Positions 25,701 through 37,700 of a stretch of 64,000 nucleotides of DNA are shown one piece after another. A model generated the notes under the pieces. That model was not told the DNA's origin. It saw only the letters and a list, made by a program, of their open reading frames with translations, and searched no databases. Positions within the stretch are counted from its first letter, which is position 1; each line of letters starts with the position of its first letter. The stretch comes from Paragonimus westermani (Eukaryota; Platyhelminthes; Trematoda; Plagiorchiida; Troglotrematidae). The stretch lies in contig QNGE01000128.1 in the NCBI GenBank assembly GCA_008508345.1, forward strand, positions 49,199 to 113,198, in the 5' to 3' direction. The position numbers were made by a program, and so were the translations under genes.

Positions 25701-28700
25701 AAGCAAGTTTAACAGGCCTTTTCATGTGCAGTCGGAAAAATCAAGTTACGCTAAGCACTGTTTCACCCTGTTGTCAATCTGGCGCACTTTCCAGGGTGTG
25801 ATCATGGTGACGAATCTTCTCAGACTGAAATAACTTTGGCTCCTAACTCGCAGATCTTCTTATGGTATGCTCTACCATCATATGATGCCGCTCTGCTCAC
25901 TCACTGCTATGTACTGGTTTCACGTCGCCATTCTGCTCGATCGTGCAGGTCGAACCCTCTATGGAATGTACCACATACGGAGCTTCCAATTTATGTAGTT
26001 TTCTTAAGTTCGGGCCGCTGACATCTGTGTTCCGATGAACGCGACATTTCACCCTTCTTCCTGGTTTGAACAGTCCGACCTTATCAAGCCGCTGAGCTGC
26101 TGATTACTTCTTCCGTGTCTCAGAAGCTTTCAGATTTATTTGGCTCTTATTCTTTCGGTGCCTGTGGCTTGTGACCTTGTTGTTGTTTGGCTACATACCA
26201 ACGCTTGATCACGTTGTCCCTGCCAGTTAGCCCATATCAAGTCGTCTGATCGCGTAAGCAATGCGATCGTTTTCCGGCGCGTATTTGAGAACGCTAGTTA
26301 GGTTGCACATCCACCGGTGTTTCAGTCTTGAACTCCGCATGCCACATAGGCGTTTACCGTACCGGATAGCATAGACTGGGACCAGCAATAAAGTAAAACT
26401 GCGTGGTGGTCAATTTACAACGTAGTGAGTCACGAAATAAAAAACCTGAGTATTTCATTGGAAATAGTAGATAGATGCCGTCTGCGTGACTAGGGTTCTC
26501 GGGATCACTCCAAATGCTGTCTGGAAACGTTGTTCGAGATGGGGGATTGCTGCAGTCAACAGCTTACCCGTATTCAGAATACTTCTACTTCTTCTACTTA
26601 GCTTTGTTTAATCAATTTTTAACCTTTTTAACATTTTTTGCTTTATCTAGGATATTGCACATCACTGCTGAAGTGAGCAGTGGCTCTAGCCACAGTATCC
26701 TGTGGCGGGGGCTCCATGACGTTGTAAAGCAATGAATAACTGATCTGCTGGAATTTGAGTGGTCCTACCGTACATTAACTGAAATGGATTTTTCTTCTTG
26801 TTCGTTCCAGTAGACGCACAGTGAGCCGGTAGCATGAATGGTAGACAGATCACCATGATTCCCTTGATTGTTCGATTGTTGCGTTCTGTGAGCCCATTCG
26901 TCTTCAGGTGGTACGATGCCGTTCATGTGCGCTTGATCTCTCATTGCTGTACACATTTTTGGTACTCTTTCCCTTCAAAGCATGGTCCCTGATCTGTGTG
27001 GTCAATCTGTGTTACTCCGTGGTTCACGGCTATATGCCTCATCATGATATCTTCCTCGATAGATACCTCGTGAATTCACTTCATTGGGAAAATGTCGTTC
27101 ACGGCCAGAACGTAATGGCTACCCTCAGCATTGAATTGAACTGTGTTCATAGTATCCACCGACCAGAGTTACTCGAGTTCAAAGACGAATTTTGCTTATG
27201 TGGTTTTCAGGCTCTTCGGCCGTCGTTTTTCAGCAGTTGACATTGTTGAATAACAAATACGTGAGCATTCACGGCTTATTTCATTCCTGACAACTGTATT
27301 CTTCATTTCACTAGACCCTAAGGTTGGGTGTTTCTGGTGTGTGCAACTTCTTGACAGTTTGCTAAGAGTTGTCTCCCCGCATATGTTTTGGGGTGGCCAC
27401 CACATAGGAGCTGCCACCGCCACGCTACCACCTTATTATCCTCGCACTGTTAAAATCAACCAGTCTCCATTGTATGAGCTTATTTTCAGCTTCTCATGGT
27501 TAATATTTGCTGGGATCTCCATGTCTGTTGCCATAGCTTCAGTCAGCTTCCGGAGACTCCTTTCCTAACGCTGTAGACTCAACTAGAGTTTGTGTGTCCT
27601 GCACCATTATTTAGTCATTGACTGCTAAAGTCACCTTAACAAGTTCATCCTCTACCTGCTGGCGAGAAAGTCAACGAGCGAAGAAATTAGTCGTAAGGTC
27701 ATATTCCTGTAAACGCTACGCCAATCGAGCTCATTTTCCACTTGGGTTCTTTGCAGTCCTGATCCACTCTGGAGGTTTGTGATCCGTCTCCAGGTGGAAC
27801 TGTTGACCTAACAAGCACGTCCTCCACTTATCCGGTGCCCAGACGATTAACAAACATTTCTTCTCATTGGGTGAATATTTCTGCTTTGCTGACATCAGAT
27901 CTTTATTGGTTTATTCGAATACTGCTTTCCCTTTCCCGAGCGCTTCCCCATTATCAAGGTCACCGATATCTGCTGTTGCAAAGAACGTTAATCTTGCAGT
28001 CGGGATTTTCATTATCAGTTGTTGCTCGTTCGTTTTTTGCACTACTCTTGTGAAAGCTCCCTAGATATCATTAGTCCATTCAAATGTTTTCTTTTAGAGG
28101 GAGTTTGTGGACTGATGACTTAATTAAATTAGTTTTTCACGAAGCCATTTCAGTGCCCTGCCCGACTCAGAAAATAGTTTAGCGTGCGCTTGGAATTCGG
28201 AATCAAAGCTTCTCTGACCCTCATTGCTTTCTATAGCAATAGCCCAATTCCAATTTAGCCAATCCTATGTTCCAATAAAGTCGTGGATGGCTGTCCTTGG
28301 TGCGACTTATCAGCATTAATCTATGGTGCAGAGTTCTTAATTCGTTTTGATAGAGCATTCAGTTGTACAGCATGCCCCGATTCTGTGATATTAGACACCA
28401 GGATATAACTTCCATACACCGCTACATTATCCAGTAGTTTTACCAACTAAACCATCAGGCTTCGAAATGTAAATTGTGCCTCGGAGAAGTCAAACGGCAT
28501 GCGCTTGAATTGATACCTGATTTTGCTTAATGTGAATGCGGTTTTTTCACAATCCGTGGGTTTGTTTGTCACCTGCCACTGTCCGCAGTATTAAGCGAAC
28601 ATCACGAAACACCTCGCCAGTTGCACATTGCCGAAAATGTCACAGAGGGATGGTATTAACACAAATGTGTCCTGCGTCACTTCACACACACACAACAGCG

Positions 28701-31700
28701 GTATTTCCCGTTGGACTTTTTATCAAGTGAACAGGCGACGTTGTACGGACTGTTGCCTTATTTGATAACACCCTCATCCAGTATGTTGTTTACTTGTTTT
28801 TTCAATCCTTTTTCAGAATGATCCGCTATCCTAGAGGGTCCGTGAGGTCAGAATGTTCTGGTTGTTAGTATTTCATGTGCAATCCACTTGTAGACGCCGT
28901 ACGGATCGTCGTCGTTAGTGAACAGCTCAGTGTAGACTGGATCAAGGGGGTTATGGAGATAGGAGTTTTAGCTGTGCGCACCTAGTTGACACTACCCTGT
29001 TGTTGTCTTGTGAGTGTCAGGAAACCGTGCCTGGTCGACAGTTTTTTGGGTTTCAGGACATTCACGGTAAGGAAATAGGCTCCACGGATCGTTTGCCTGG
29101 TTTCAGGGGACACAATGAAATGGTGCTTCGCGATATGAGTGTCAATACACACCTTGCATTTTTCACAGCACCAACGAGCACATAGTGTCCTCCAACTGTC
29201 CTGATCATCCCAGATGCCGGTTCCACGTTTTACTTCCCTGTATGAGCGCTCACCGAAATGATGGCATCTACATAGACCCAACACGGTTCTGCTTTCCCGT
29301 GAACCCTTCTCAAAAACCTCCAGTACTGGTTGACCCACTCAACAAAAACTCAGCCATAGAATACTTTATTTTTAGGCCCTCAAAACAACCGGGTTAGACA
29401 ACACTTCTCTCAGTGTTCTTTTTCTTTGCCACAGCTGATGCGGTTCCCTTGTGTCAAGCGCAAATACACTCACTACCATCTGCTCCACTGCCTTCTACAT
29501 TTTTCCCAATGTCTCTATGACCATACTGTTCTTCAAATCAACCGACACCACGGAAGTAGCTTCCAACTCCGGCGTCAATTTTGTGAGTTTAGCAAGGTAT
29601 GGGCAACAAGGTCTTGATATTGAACAGCCGTCGGGCCAGCTTCGGCAAACTGTTCCACCGACAACTGCTGTTTGGCTTCTTGACCGCATTCTGATAGTGA
29701 TCTGCACAGTACTCTTCGCAAAATGGCGGCTAACGCAGACTGATCCGCCTGTTGCCAAAGCCTGGCCACCTTGAACTGTGGCATCGCCTCCTGGAAATCG
29801 GCCGTGCTATCTAACGCAGCCACTAGAGCTTCTTTCGTAGCGCTCCACTTTAGTTTCACAAGATATTCCCGAACTACCTCCAGTACCGTCTTTGCTCTAT
29901 CCGTTTCCAGCGTCCACAGAGTGACCCATAATGCATATACACGTTTCTAATTTTTTTGTAACTCCCGATCCTCCTGGCCTTGAGACCTGTCTCAGTTTCG
30001 TGCTATGCTATTTATAGGCAAAGCTGCGTGATACATAACACTACTACTAATTTTGTGAGCATGAACAGTGTCTTAACTTTGGATTATCACGTTCACAACC
30101 TGTTTGGATTGGTTGTGATTTAGTATACTTCAATCTGGTCTAGTCATATGAACGTAAACCACAGTGCCAGGTACGAAGCAGCTTTTATAATAAATTTTGA
30201 GTAAGGTAAGTGAGATGGTTGTTGGACCCTGAAGAGCAGCTTATAAAGCCACAGAATTTAAATGCCGGTTTCCTCACCAAAATAAAAATACCGGTGGATT
30301 TTGAAGCAGAATTGCCTGATATTGTGGCTCATTAACAATAGATGAACCACGCCCATTAATCGACCACTTCACGCCTGGAAACTGGTCAGGCACCACCTGC
30401 GTGAAGTGCGCACAGTGATAACCTGACAATACTAGTCGGCGTGTAAAAGTATGAGTCGAGGGAATGCACTCCAGTTTCCGATAACGTGCACTCTTGCTTA
30501 AAACAGACTTCAAGTCAGACATGCACTTACTGTGTGGTATATCAAAGAAAGTGCCTGTCTGAAAAATGCTATCACCTCCGATCAGTGGAAGTGGCATCAA
30601 ACTATCCAAGTGATGTTAGTGGTGTTACTAGAGGCGGCGTGATTTTATACAGTCAAATTTACTCGCAGCTACAATGTTTATTGTGACATTACCACCAAGG
30701 ACGCCGTTAGATCAAACCGTGGTTTTCATGTGTTTGTACTCAGTCGATTGATTGGGAAATATATTGGTTCTGTGTGGGTAAATATGATTGTTCAGAGGAA
30801 ATAACTCGAAATCGTACTTCTTTTCAAAGCTTGCTTACAAAATATTCGATCCCTGTTCATGTGCAGGCTAGCGTTATGCCATATTACTTTAGCTGCGAAG
30901 ACAAAGTCTCTTCAAGCCTTAGATACGTTCAGACGCGAGGTTCGGAGGTCACAGTGGCAACCTCAAACAATATACTTCTCAACAAATGAGCAAATTTTGC
31001 ATAGTTTTGGCTTCACCTATCATTTCGCCTGGGCCTTGTGGAAACAAAAAATGAGAGGCAATTTAATCAACCTACTGTTTTGACGTCTGTCTGGGCAACC
31101 ACATTTTCTCGATGTTACATCAGTATTGTCAGTCAATTCTTGCGTGCGACTTTTTACAGATGTCAGTTTCAGCCGAAAGTATATTTACAGGGATTTAAAG
31201 TAAAATGAGATGTTTGGAGCGTTGCATGTATGCATTTTGAGTTGCGCATTTTCACGGTACAGTCGCAAACATGCGGATGCATTTCTCATGCTAAACTAGT
31301 ACATTACTCTGTTTGCTGGCGTTGCTGCCGCCATATAGTTTATGTGATCTTCGTCTCAATGAACCCCATTATAAAACTTCCTTCATATTAATATCGTTTT
31401 AGTCATTTGATCAAAAGTAATTTATTAATGTGGTGGCTGTGATAATTGAATGTACACTCCATCGTTTGTTGGTAGATTGGCGCAACCAGTGTCGTATTGA
31501 CAGAATTGCTGGCTTCGGACGTAAATGGAGTTTCTAATTGGACACAGGTGAACAGCCAGGTGGCTGCTCCGGATGAGGCCATCAGTTCTCTTCTTCCCCG
31601 ACTGGTCATCCAGTCTAAACAGCCACGTGGACCGTTGCAAAAAGGTGACCCAATCCACATTCTTCTTGGGATGCCCTTGTATGCCACCAGTGATCGTCAC

Positions 31701-34700
31701 ACGTGGTTCCAGCAGAGCAAGCTGGCTTCGATGACGCGGTTTTCTACGTTTTACATTTGGAGAACAGAGCCGGTGACTAATCTCGGTTACTACGGTCTTT
31801 ATCATTGTTATTATTATTATCATTGTTGTTTCGTCTGCTGCTGCTATCTCGATTACTTTAAGTTGTTCTACTTTTACTGCCACGTTTGACAGCTGGGTGT
31901 TGTTACGGCCTTTCTAGTGAAGCGTCTCAAAGCGCTTTTTGTGTCCGTATAAGTTGGTCTTGTGTAAGGTCACATTTACTCCCTTACAAAGTCGATCCCT
32001 TCATGAATAAGCATACAAAACGGAAAATTTTTGTTCAGACGGTGTAAGTGCTCTATTATGGCCACAGCTGAGCCTCGCAGGCAGTTCGTTCCCACTCCCA
32101 AAATCGAATGGTCGGAGAATTCCGCAAAATGATCGGAACTTAATGGCCCTGAAGGTAACTTTTATTTGCTGGGCGCAGAACCATAGGTAGCTGGCCAAAT
32201 GCGATAACTTCGGATTCGATTAGAAACAGTAAAGTGGCGGTATGGACCACCCTGTGAATGTGGTTGGTATATCAGCATATATGCAGAACATAGTCCAGAC
32301 TGCAGTCTGAATCGCCAGTTATCCAGATAGTAATATTGCGCATGATTATGCTACATAACTACCTTACATTTGAGGAACACTTGGGGGTCGACTGACTTAT
32401 CTCCTAAATCTACTCGGCACAAGTCATTTTTCGGGTTGCGGTCTCTTCAAACACCTGAACATTTCAGGTTGAGACATCCATGTGCGCAAGGACAGAAATG
32501 AACTGCTGTTCAGATTTTCACATGAATGTTCCACAATTTGCCTATTAACGAGTAAACTAACTGTTCCTTTCTTTCCAGCCTGTAACTCCTCAGGAGCTTC
32601 GTTACTTTTCATTTGATACAACGCGTAAAGCGTACTACAGGCATGTGCACGGCAATCCCAACAGTCCACTCCTTAATTTGACGGACCCACAGGTGAGTAA
32701 TATATACATTTATTGAATTTAGGACAGTGCATTAACTGCTATGCTAGATGTGTGGTTAAGCTCACGGATTAGGTGAAACATGCAAACTAACTTGAACGTA
32801 ATGTGATCATTTAGACTAAGTCTGACTGACTTCATACAGTATCTGCTGTAAGGTCACACTGGATTTTTCCCCCCGATATTTGAGTAATGAAAAATCCCTG
32901 TAGTAACCATGAGTGAATTCTTTCTTCAGCAAATAGATCTGTTCTCGATAACTTCTCATCTTAGGATAATACACTTATACGTCAAATGAATTAACAGCAA
33001 CGGAATTTATTGCTCAAAAAACAAGAACAAGGCGATTGGATGAATGACGAACATGACTTTGTTGTAGCTACGCTCATGTACTAGGTAGGTTTCGGAAAAT
33101 TAGTGTCTATTATGTGAGCCCTCGTCTTCATCAGTAATTTCATGCATCTTTGCTGAATTTAATATACACTTTTAACAGCCTAAGACGAAAATATACCTAA
33201 GGTAGTTCTGTTCGATAAAGAAAGAAACCGCTTCCACGTTCCGAGTAGTCGGCCACAAAACTAAAGAGGCTGACTGGAAAGTCTATCTGAATGCGAACGC
33301 TGCGATCAAATGTGAGTGATGGTCAACTTGAAAATAAACCAAATCCCCGACTACTCATCAGTAATCTAAAATATCGCCTCGCAGGTTTAATGATATCAGT
33401 GATCTCGACCTGTCTTGGAAGTCCTAATCGCGGGGTTATCGATTGGAGTTAACAGGACAGTTACTGTGTCTCCTCCCGAGACGATCGGGCAACCTGATCA
33501 TTGCTCACAAGCGAGAGTGGTTGAGCGTTCAGATTTGATAATTCGGTCGTGCCTAGGGTGAGGTGAATGGCGCAGTGGTCAACACAGTTGTCTCATTATT
33601 GGAATGGACGGAGTTCAAATCCCGGCCGTGGCAAGGATATGCACTACTGATGAGCTCTAATGAGAGCGAAACTCGAGTCTAGTACTTCTTTTCGAAAGAG
33701 GCTGGCTGCAAAGTCTATCTGAATGCGAACACTGCAATCAAATGTGAGTGATGGTCAGCATGAAAAAATTACTAAAATAATCCACTTACGGCTTGCAGTT
33801 ACGACAGGAGTTGACGTTTACGTGCCTTATTAAATGACGTACAACATCAAGTCGATACTTCTCCTTGAACATCTGTGGAATACACATAGAGGTCTAGAAA
33901 AGTCTAACGATTGTTTGCTTAAGGTTTATTTGATACGATTGGTCCTCTCATCTTTGTGCGTTCACGTTCATCTATTCACTGAGCGACATTCAAAATGACG
34001 TTCAAAACATCCCGTGGTAAGATCAGGTGATCTACAACATTTGGTTAAATGGAGAAATTTGAGTTTGCATGTAAGAAATGGCAGTTTCTACACGTGTCTG
34101 CTTCTGGAATTCCTTTACCATACTTACGCTGTAGTAATGAGTCAGTGGGAATTCGTAACATATAGATTACCTTTATACATAGGTACGAAGATTTACTCGC
34201 TTGTTTAACCTACTGTACAAGTAAAACGGTCTGGAGGACGTAAACTCACTAAAACATGGATATCCCTTCGCTGTCTGCTCTTGTGTGAGAAGAGATGTTA
34301 CCATGTCTTTCATTACTATTGGTTACGCAAAAGGGAATGCACCGTCGCACAGATAACTACACATGTATCCCAGATGATCATTCAAGACTGACATTACTGA
34401 GTGGACCGATGTGGTTAGGCATTTCATCTACATAGCTGAAATGGTTTATTACATTTCATTGGTCTTTACGACTAGTTCACCAAGTTTGGGCACAGGAGAG
34501 CTAATATTCTTTGTGAAATTGAGAGCGTAAAAATGAACTTCGTGAATCTCCCCTTGACTTATTCGGGCAAGCGGGATGTGACTCATAGAAAAATATGTTA
34601 GAATTTTTCAATGGAGATCATTCTGACAGGTTTATTTACAAGAATCAGTTGAGAAGTGGTCGGTCTATTCTGATAGTGTGTTTGATTGTCGGTCAGCAGT

Positions 34701-37700
34701 GAGCATTACTCATGAGCTCAATAACAAGCACACATACGGTTTAGTGCTGGTAATTTACACGCATGTACCAAATAAAAATTTCATTTGAACGAGAAACATT
34801 CGTTGAAAGTTCATCCTAGATGGTTGGCTATCCATGGTATGAACGGTAGAACCATGGATTCACTGCCTTCACATGGCGGATTCACAAAACTGGCTAGCAT
34901 TACTAGGCACACTTGACCAATAGTGTTGATCATATGTAACTGGATCTTGGCGAACCATGATAAAACGGTCTCTGAGACATTAATGAAAACGGCGACCACT
35001 GCGATGAATTATTGTCAGAGATAATGGACACTACATCCATTTAATCGCAGCATTTTTTTTCATTTAAACCTCTGGGTTGGTACTCTTTCAAGGTAGGTAG
35101 CGTTCAGTTTGTTTCACACTGTCAACCAAAGTGCCGTACCCCCATAACTATGATAAATTGTCTGTTTTCGTTTAATGTGTCACACTCTAGGTACAAACAG
35201 AGTTAAAGAACGTGATCCAGTTTTGGCGTCAACATCTGAATATTGAAGGGGTCGTGATTATCAACTCCACGAATGTAATACCAACTATGATGCCCGCGAT
35301 ACGAACGATTTTGAATCAACCAAATGACCGTAAGTTCAATGATTAATTTTGGACAAACGCTTATCTACTGACTAATTTACTTCTAGAAGAGACCCAGTTG
35401 CGAAAAGTCTGGACTTCGACTGGATTAGAACCATGACAGAAGCAACATGCTCTACCAGCTGAGCCACGAAGGCACGCCAAAAACTGAGAAATTCCACATT
35501 TGGATCAATTTGCTCAGTTTTTTGCAGTTAGGTCCCTTCTGACTTATCAGATCTACCAGACTGCTTACCAGTAATACAGTGTCAATGTTGATCGGTGGCG
35601 TTGATGGATTCCAGCGTGAACTGATCGGGAAATTCTGCTTGGACAGTCAGTCGGCCGGACCGTATGGTGGATTCCATATGACACGGTTGGGTAGGTAACT
35701 AGGTCCACGTGTGGGATTTCTGAGTTTCCGGCATGGCTTCGTAGCTCAGCTCGTAGAGCATTTGCCACGTTTGGGCATGTTGTTTCAGTCGCTGGTTCAA
35801 GTCCAGTCGAAGTTCGGATTTTTGCAATTGGATCTCTTTTAAAATAATAAATCTGCCGAACTACTTATCAGTAATTTACTTCTGTTCGGTATGACGTTGA
35901 ATAATCCTACAGCCTGTTACTAACCTGTGGAATGTTGGGTAACACTATCGCCTTACCTTATCGCTAGTCCAGTTGAGTTCAGACCGAGGAAACTGTGGTT
36001 TAGTGCATCAAATTCAACTTTCGGTATTCGGTTATTTGTTGAGTTCGACATTTAGTTGCAACCGTTCGATCATCAAACGAGAGGAAACCATCTGTGTGTG
36101 AGTGTTTGAGCGTGGAGGAACATTCTCCTGGTTCGTGATTTGAAGAGTAAACACCGAAAGTGTTTAGACAGGCCACGTTGTTGATGGTTGCCACGAGTTG
36201 TCCATTCATCTCTCAATCTACAAAAATTGCTATTCGTTTCATGCTATAACTCGAGGTGGCTTTGTGATAACCAAACCGACTACCAACTACGCGCTTATGA
36301 GGTTTTAGTGTATGAGGTTGATCTTAGTAAATGTTCATTTGAGATCAGCGCTTTTATTGAAATCCGGTGGAATAGTGTTCCCGGAAAACGACGAACTAAA
36401 GCAACACAAGAATCGTATAAGTGTATTTTAATTGAAATTATGTAATTTTTGGTTAGTTTGGAACCAACTGACCGAACCAAAATTAGTATCAAAGCACAAC
36501 CTTGGCTGAGGTTTACACGGTAACACTAGTGAGGGGCACTGGTCTACGGCCTGTGAGTGTAGTGAATAGCATTCAAGATGACAGCTGCATTGATTTCCTG
36601 TATGCTCTCCTTGGCAGGTGAAACAAAAAGCAGTGCATGCAGAACAGACAAAAGAAAATGCGTGGCTACGCAAGAAGTCATTAACAAAGTTACAATAGGT
36701 GTGACTACAATAGGAACGAGCCTCGATTAGTTCAAATAACTGTCTAGATATTTTTATACTTTCCGTGTTATATGTGACGTGTGGTGTATAAAGCATGAGG
36801 GAACATTACGGCAAAATGAGTATGTACTTAGAAAACGTACACATCTACATTTCGTATGCAAATTGCAGCTTATAGCATTACAGATTGGTCTAATGGTTAT
36901 ATCAAATGCATAATCAACCTTCGATCGGAAGACAAGTAACCGATGATGCACTTAACAGGCCGAGTACTGGATTCGGAAAGTTGGACCTTTATTATGATAA
37001 TGCGTAATTCCAAATCCACGTTGAATAATATGTGATTGACTGCAGTAGTCATGTATTCAGCACACAGTAAAATTGTGTTTGATCACTGCTTTGATCATTC
37101 TCTCTTCCAGAAAAGTTCATCTGGTTTGCTGATGATCCGCGGACGGATGCGACGTTGAATTTAGGTGACCGCGTATGCCTCTTCACTATCAATATTAACC
37201 GTCGTGTGCCGACAAGGGCGGACGATCTAACTGCTCAACTTGTTACCGGTATGTTATCCGAAAATGTCTGCTAAATTTTCTTTATATTTTCAAATAATGT
37301 TTTTTAGCTGATCAAACATGTGCCAATAAAAAGGTTACTTTACTGACGAGTAGTCGGGGATTTGGTTTATTTCCAATTTGAATATCACTCACATTTGATC
37401 GCAGTGTTCGCATTCAGATAGACTTCGCAGCCAGCCTCTTTCGAAAACAAGCACTAGACTCGAGTTTCGCTCTCATTAGAGCTCGTCAGTGGTGCATATC
37501 CTTGCCACGGCCGGGATTTGAACTCCGGCCATTCCAATTATGAGGCAACCGTGTTGACCACTCCGCCATCGACCTCACATTAGGCACGGCCGAATTATCA
37601 AATCTGAACGCTCAACCACTCTCGCTTGTGAGCAATGATCAGGTTGCCCGATCTTCTGGACAGGAAACAGATCTGATAATTCGGTCGTGCCTAATGTGAG

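Larger units (their letters stand above)
25850..29950 (-). mobile_element. Degenerate Ty3/gypsy-like LTR retrotransposon
   Basis: Read on the minus strand, the order is a gag-like region (29950-29550), an undefined middle part, reverse transcriptase (28850-28380), RNase H (28080-27640), integrase (27420-26700), and a post-integrase segment near 26090-25880 (VFKPGRRVKCRVH, EAPYVVHSIEGSTCTIEQN). This gag-RT-RH-IN order is that of Ty3/gypsy elements. Every domain is broken by stops or frameshifts. I could not locate long terminal repeats: they would have to lie below 25.85 kb and above 29.95 kb. The insertion is antisense to the host gene inside intron 2. Confidence 0.87.
22456..31475 (+). other. 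Intron 2
   Basis: 9.0 kb, phase 0. It holds an (ATC)n microsatellite and a dead Ty3/gypsy-like element in antisense (25.85-29.95 kb). I searched for a missing exon between the two flanking ones and found none needed. Exon 3 taken from its upstream acceptor continues the alignment with SLC3A proteins without a gap. Confidence 0.75.
32693..35190 (+). other. Intron 4
   Basis: 2.5 kb, phase 0. It holds a tandem of the ribozyme repeat (33263-33767). At 33070-33140 there is a minus-strand ATTACTGATGAAGACGAGG ... CCGAAACC signature that resembles sequence found near retroelement ends, but I cannot attach it to an element. The rest is unrecognised. Confidence 0.7.
35330..37110 (+). other. Intron 5
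   Basis: 1.8 kb, phase 1. The first 550 bp consist almost entirely of family 2 tRNA-like repeats (35345-35880). The remainder has no recognised feature. Confidence 0.75.

Noticed and set aside
31504..31772. Alternative exon 3 beginning after GTATTGACAG at 31503
   Set aside because: Joining there to exon 2 changes the frame and gives an early stop; the acceptor at 31475 restores both frame and alignment (YLSVQ-IGATSVVL).
35398..35815. tRNA genes suggested by GGCTCAG and GGTTCAAGTCC boxes
   Set aside because: Only the promoter boxes are present; anticodon and acceptor arms do not pair, and both copies have the same non-tRNA leader and tail, so they are tRNA-derived repeats.
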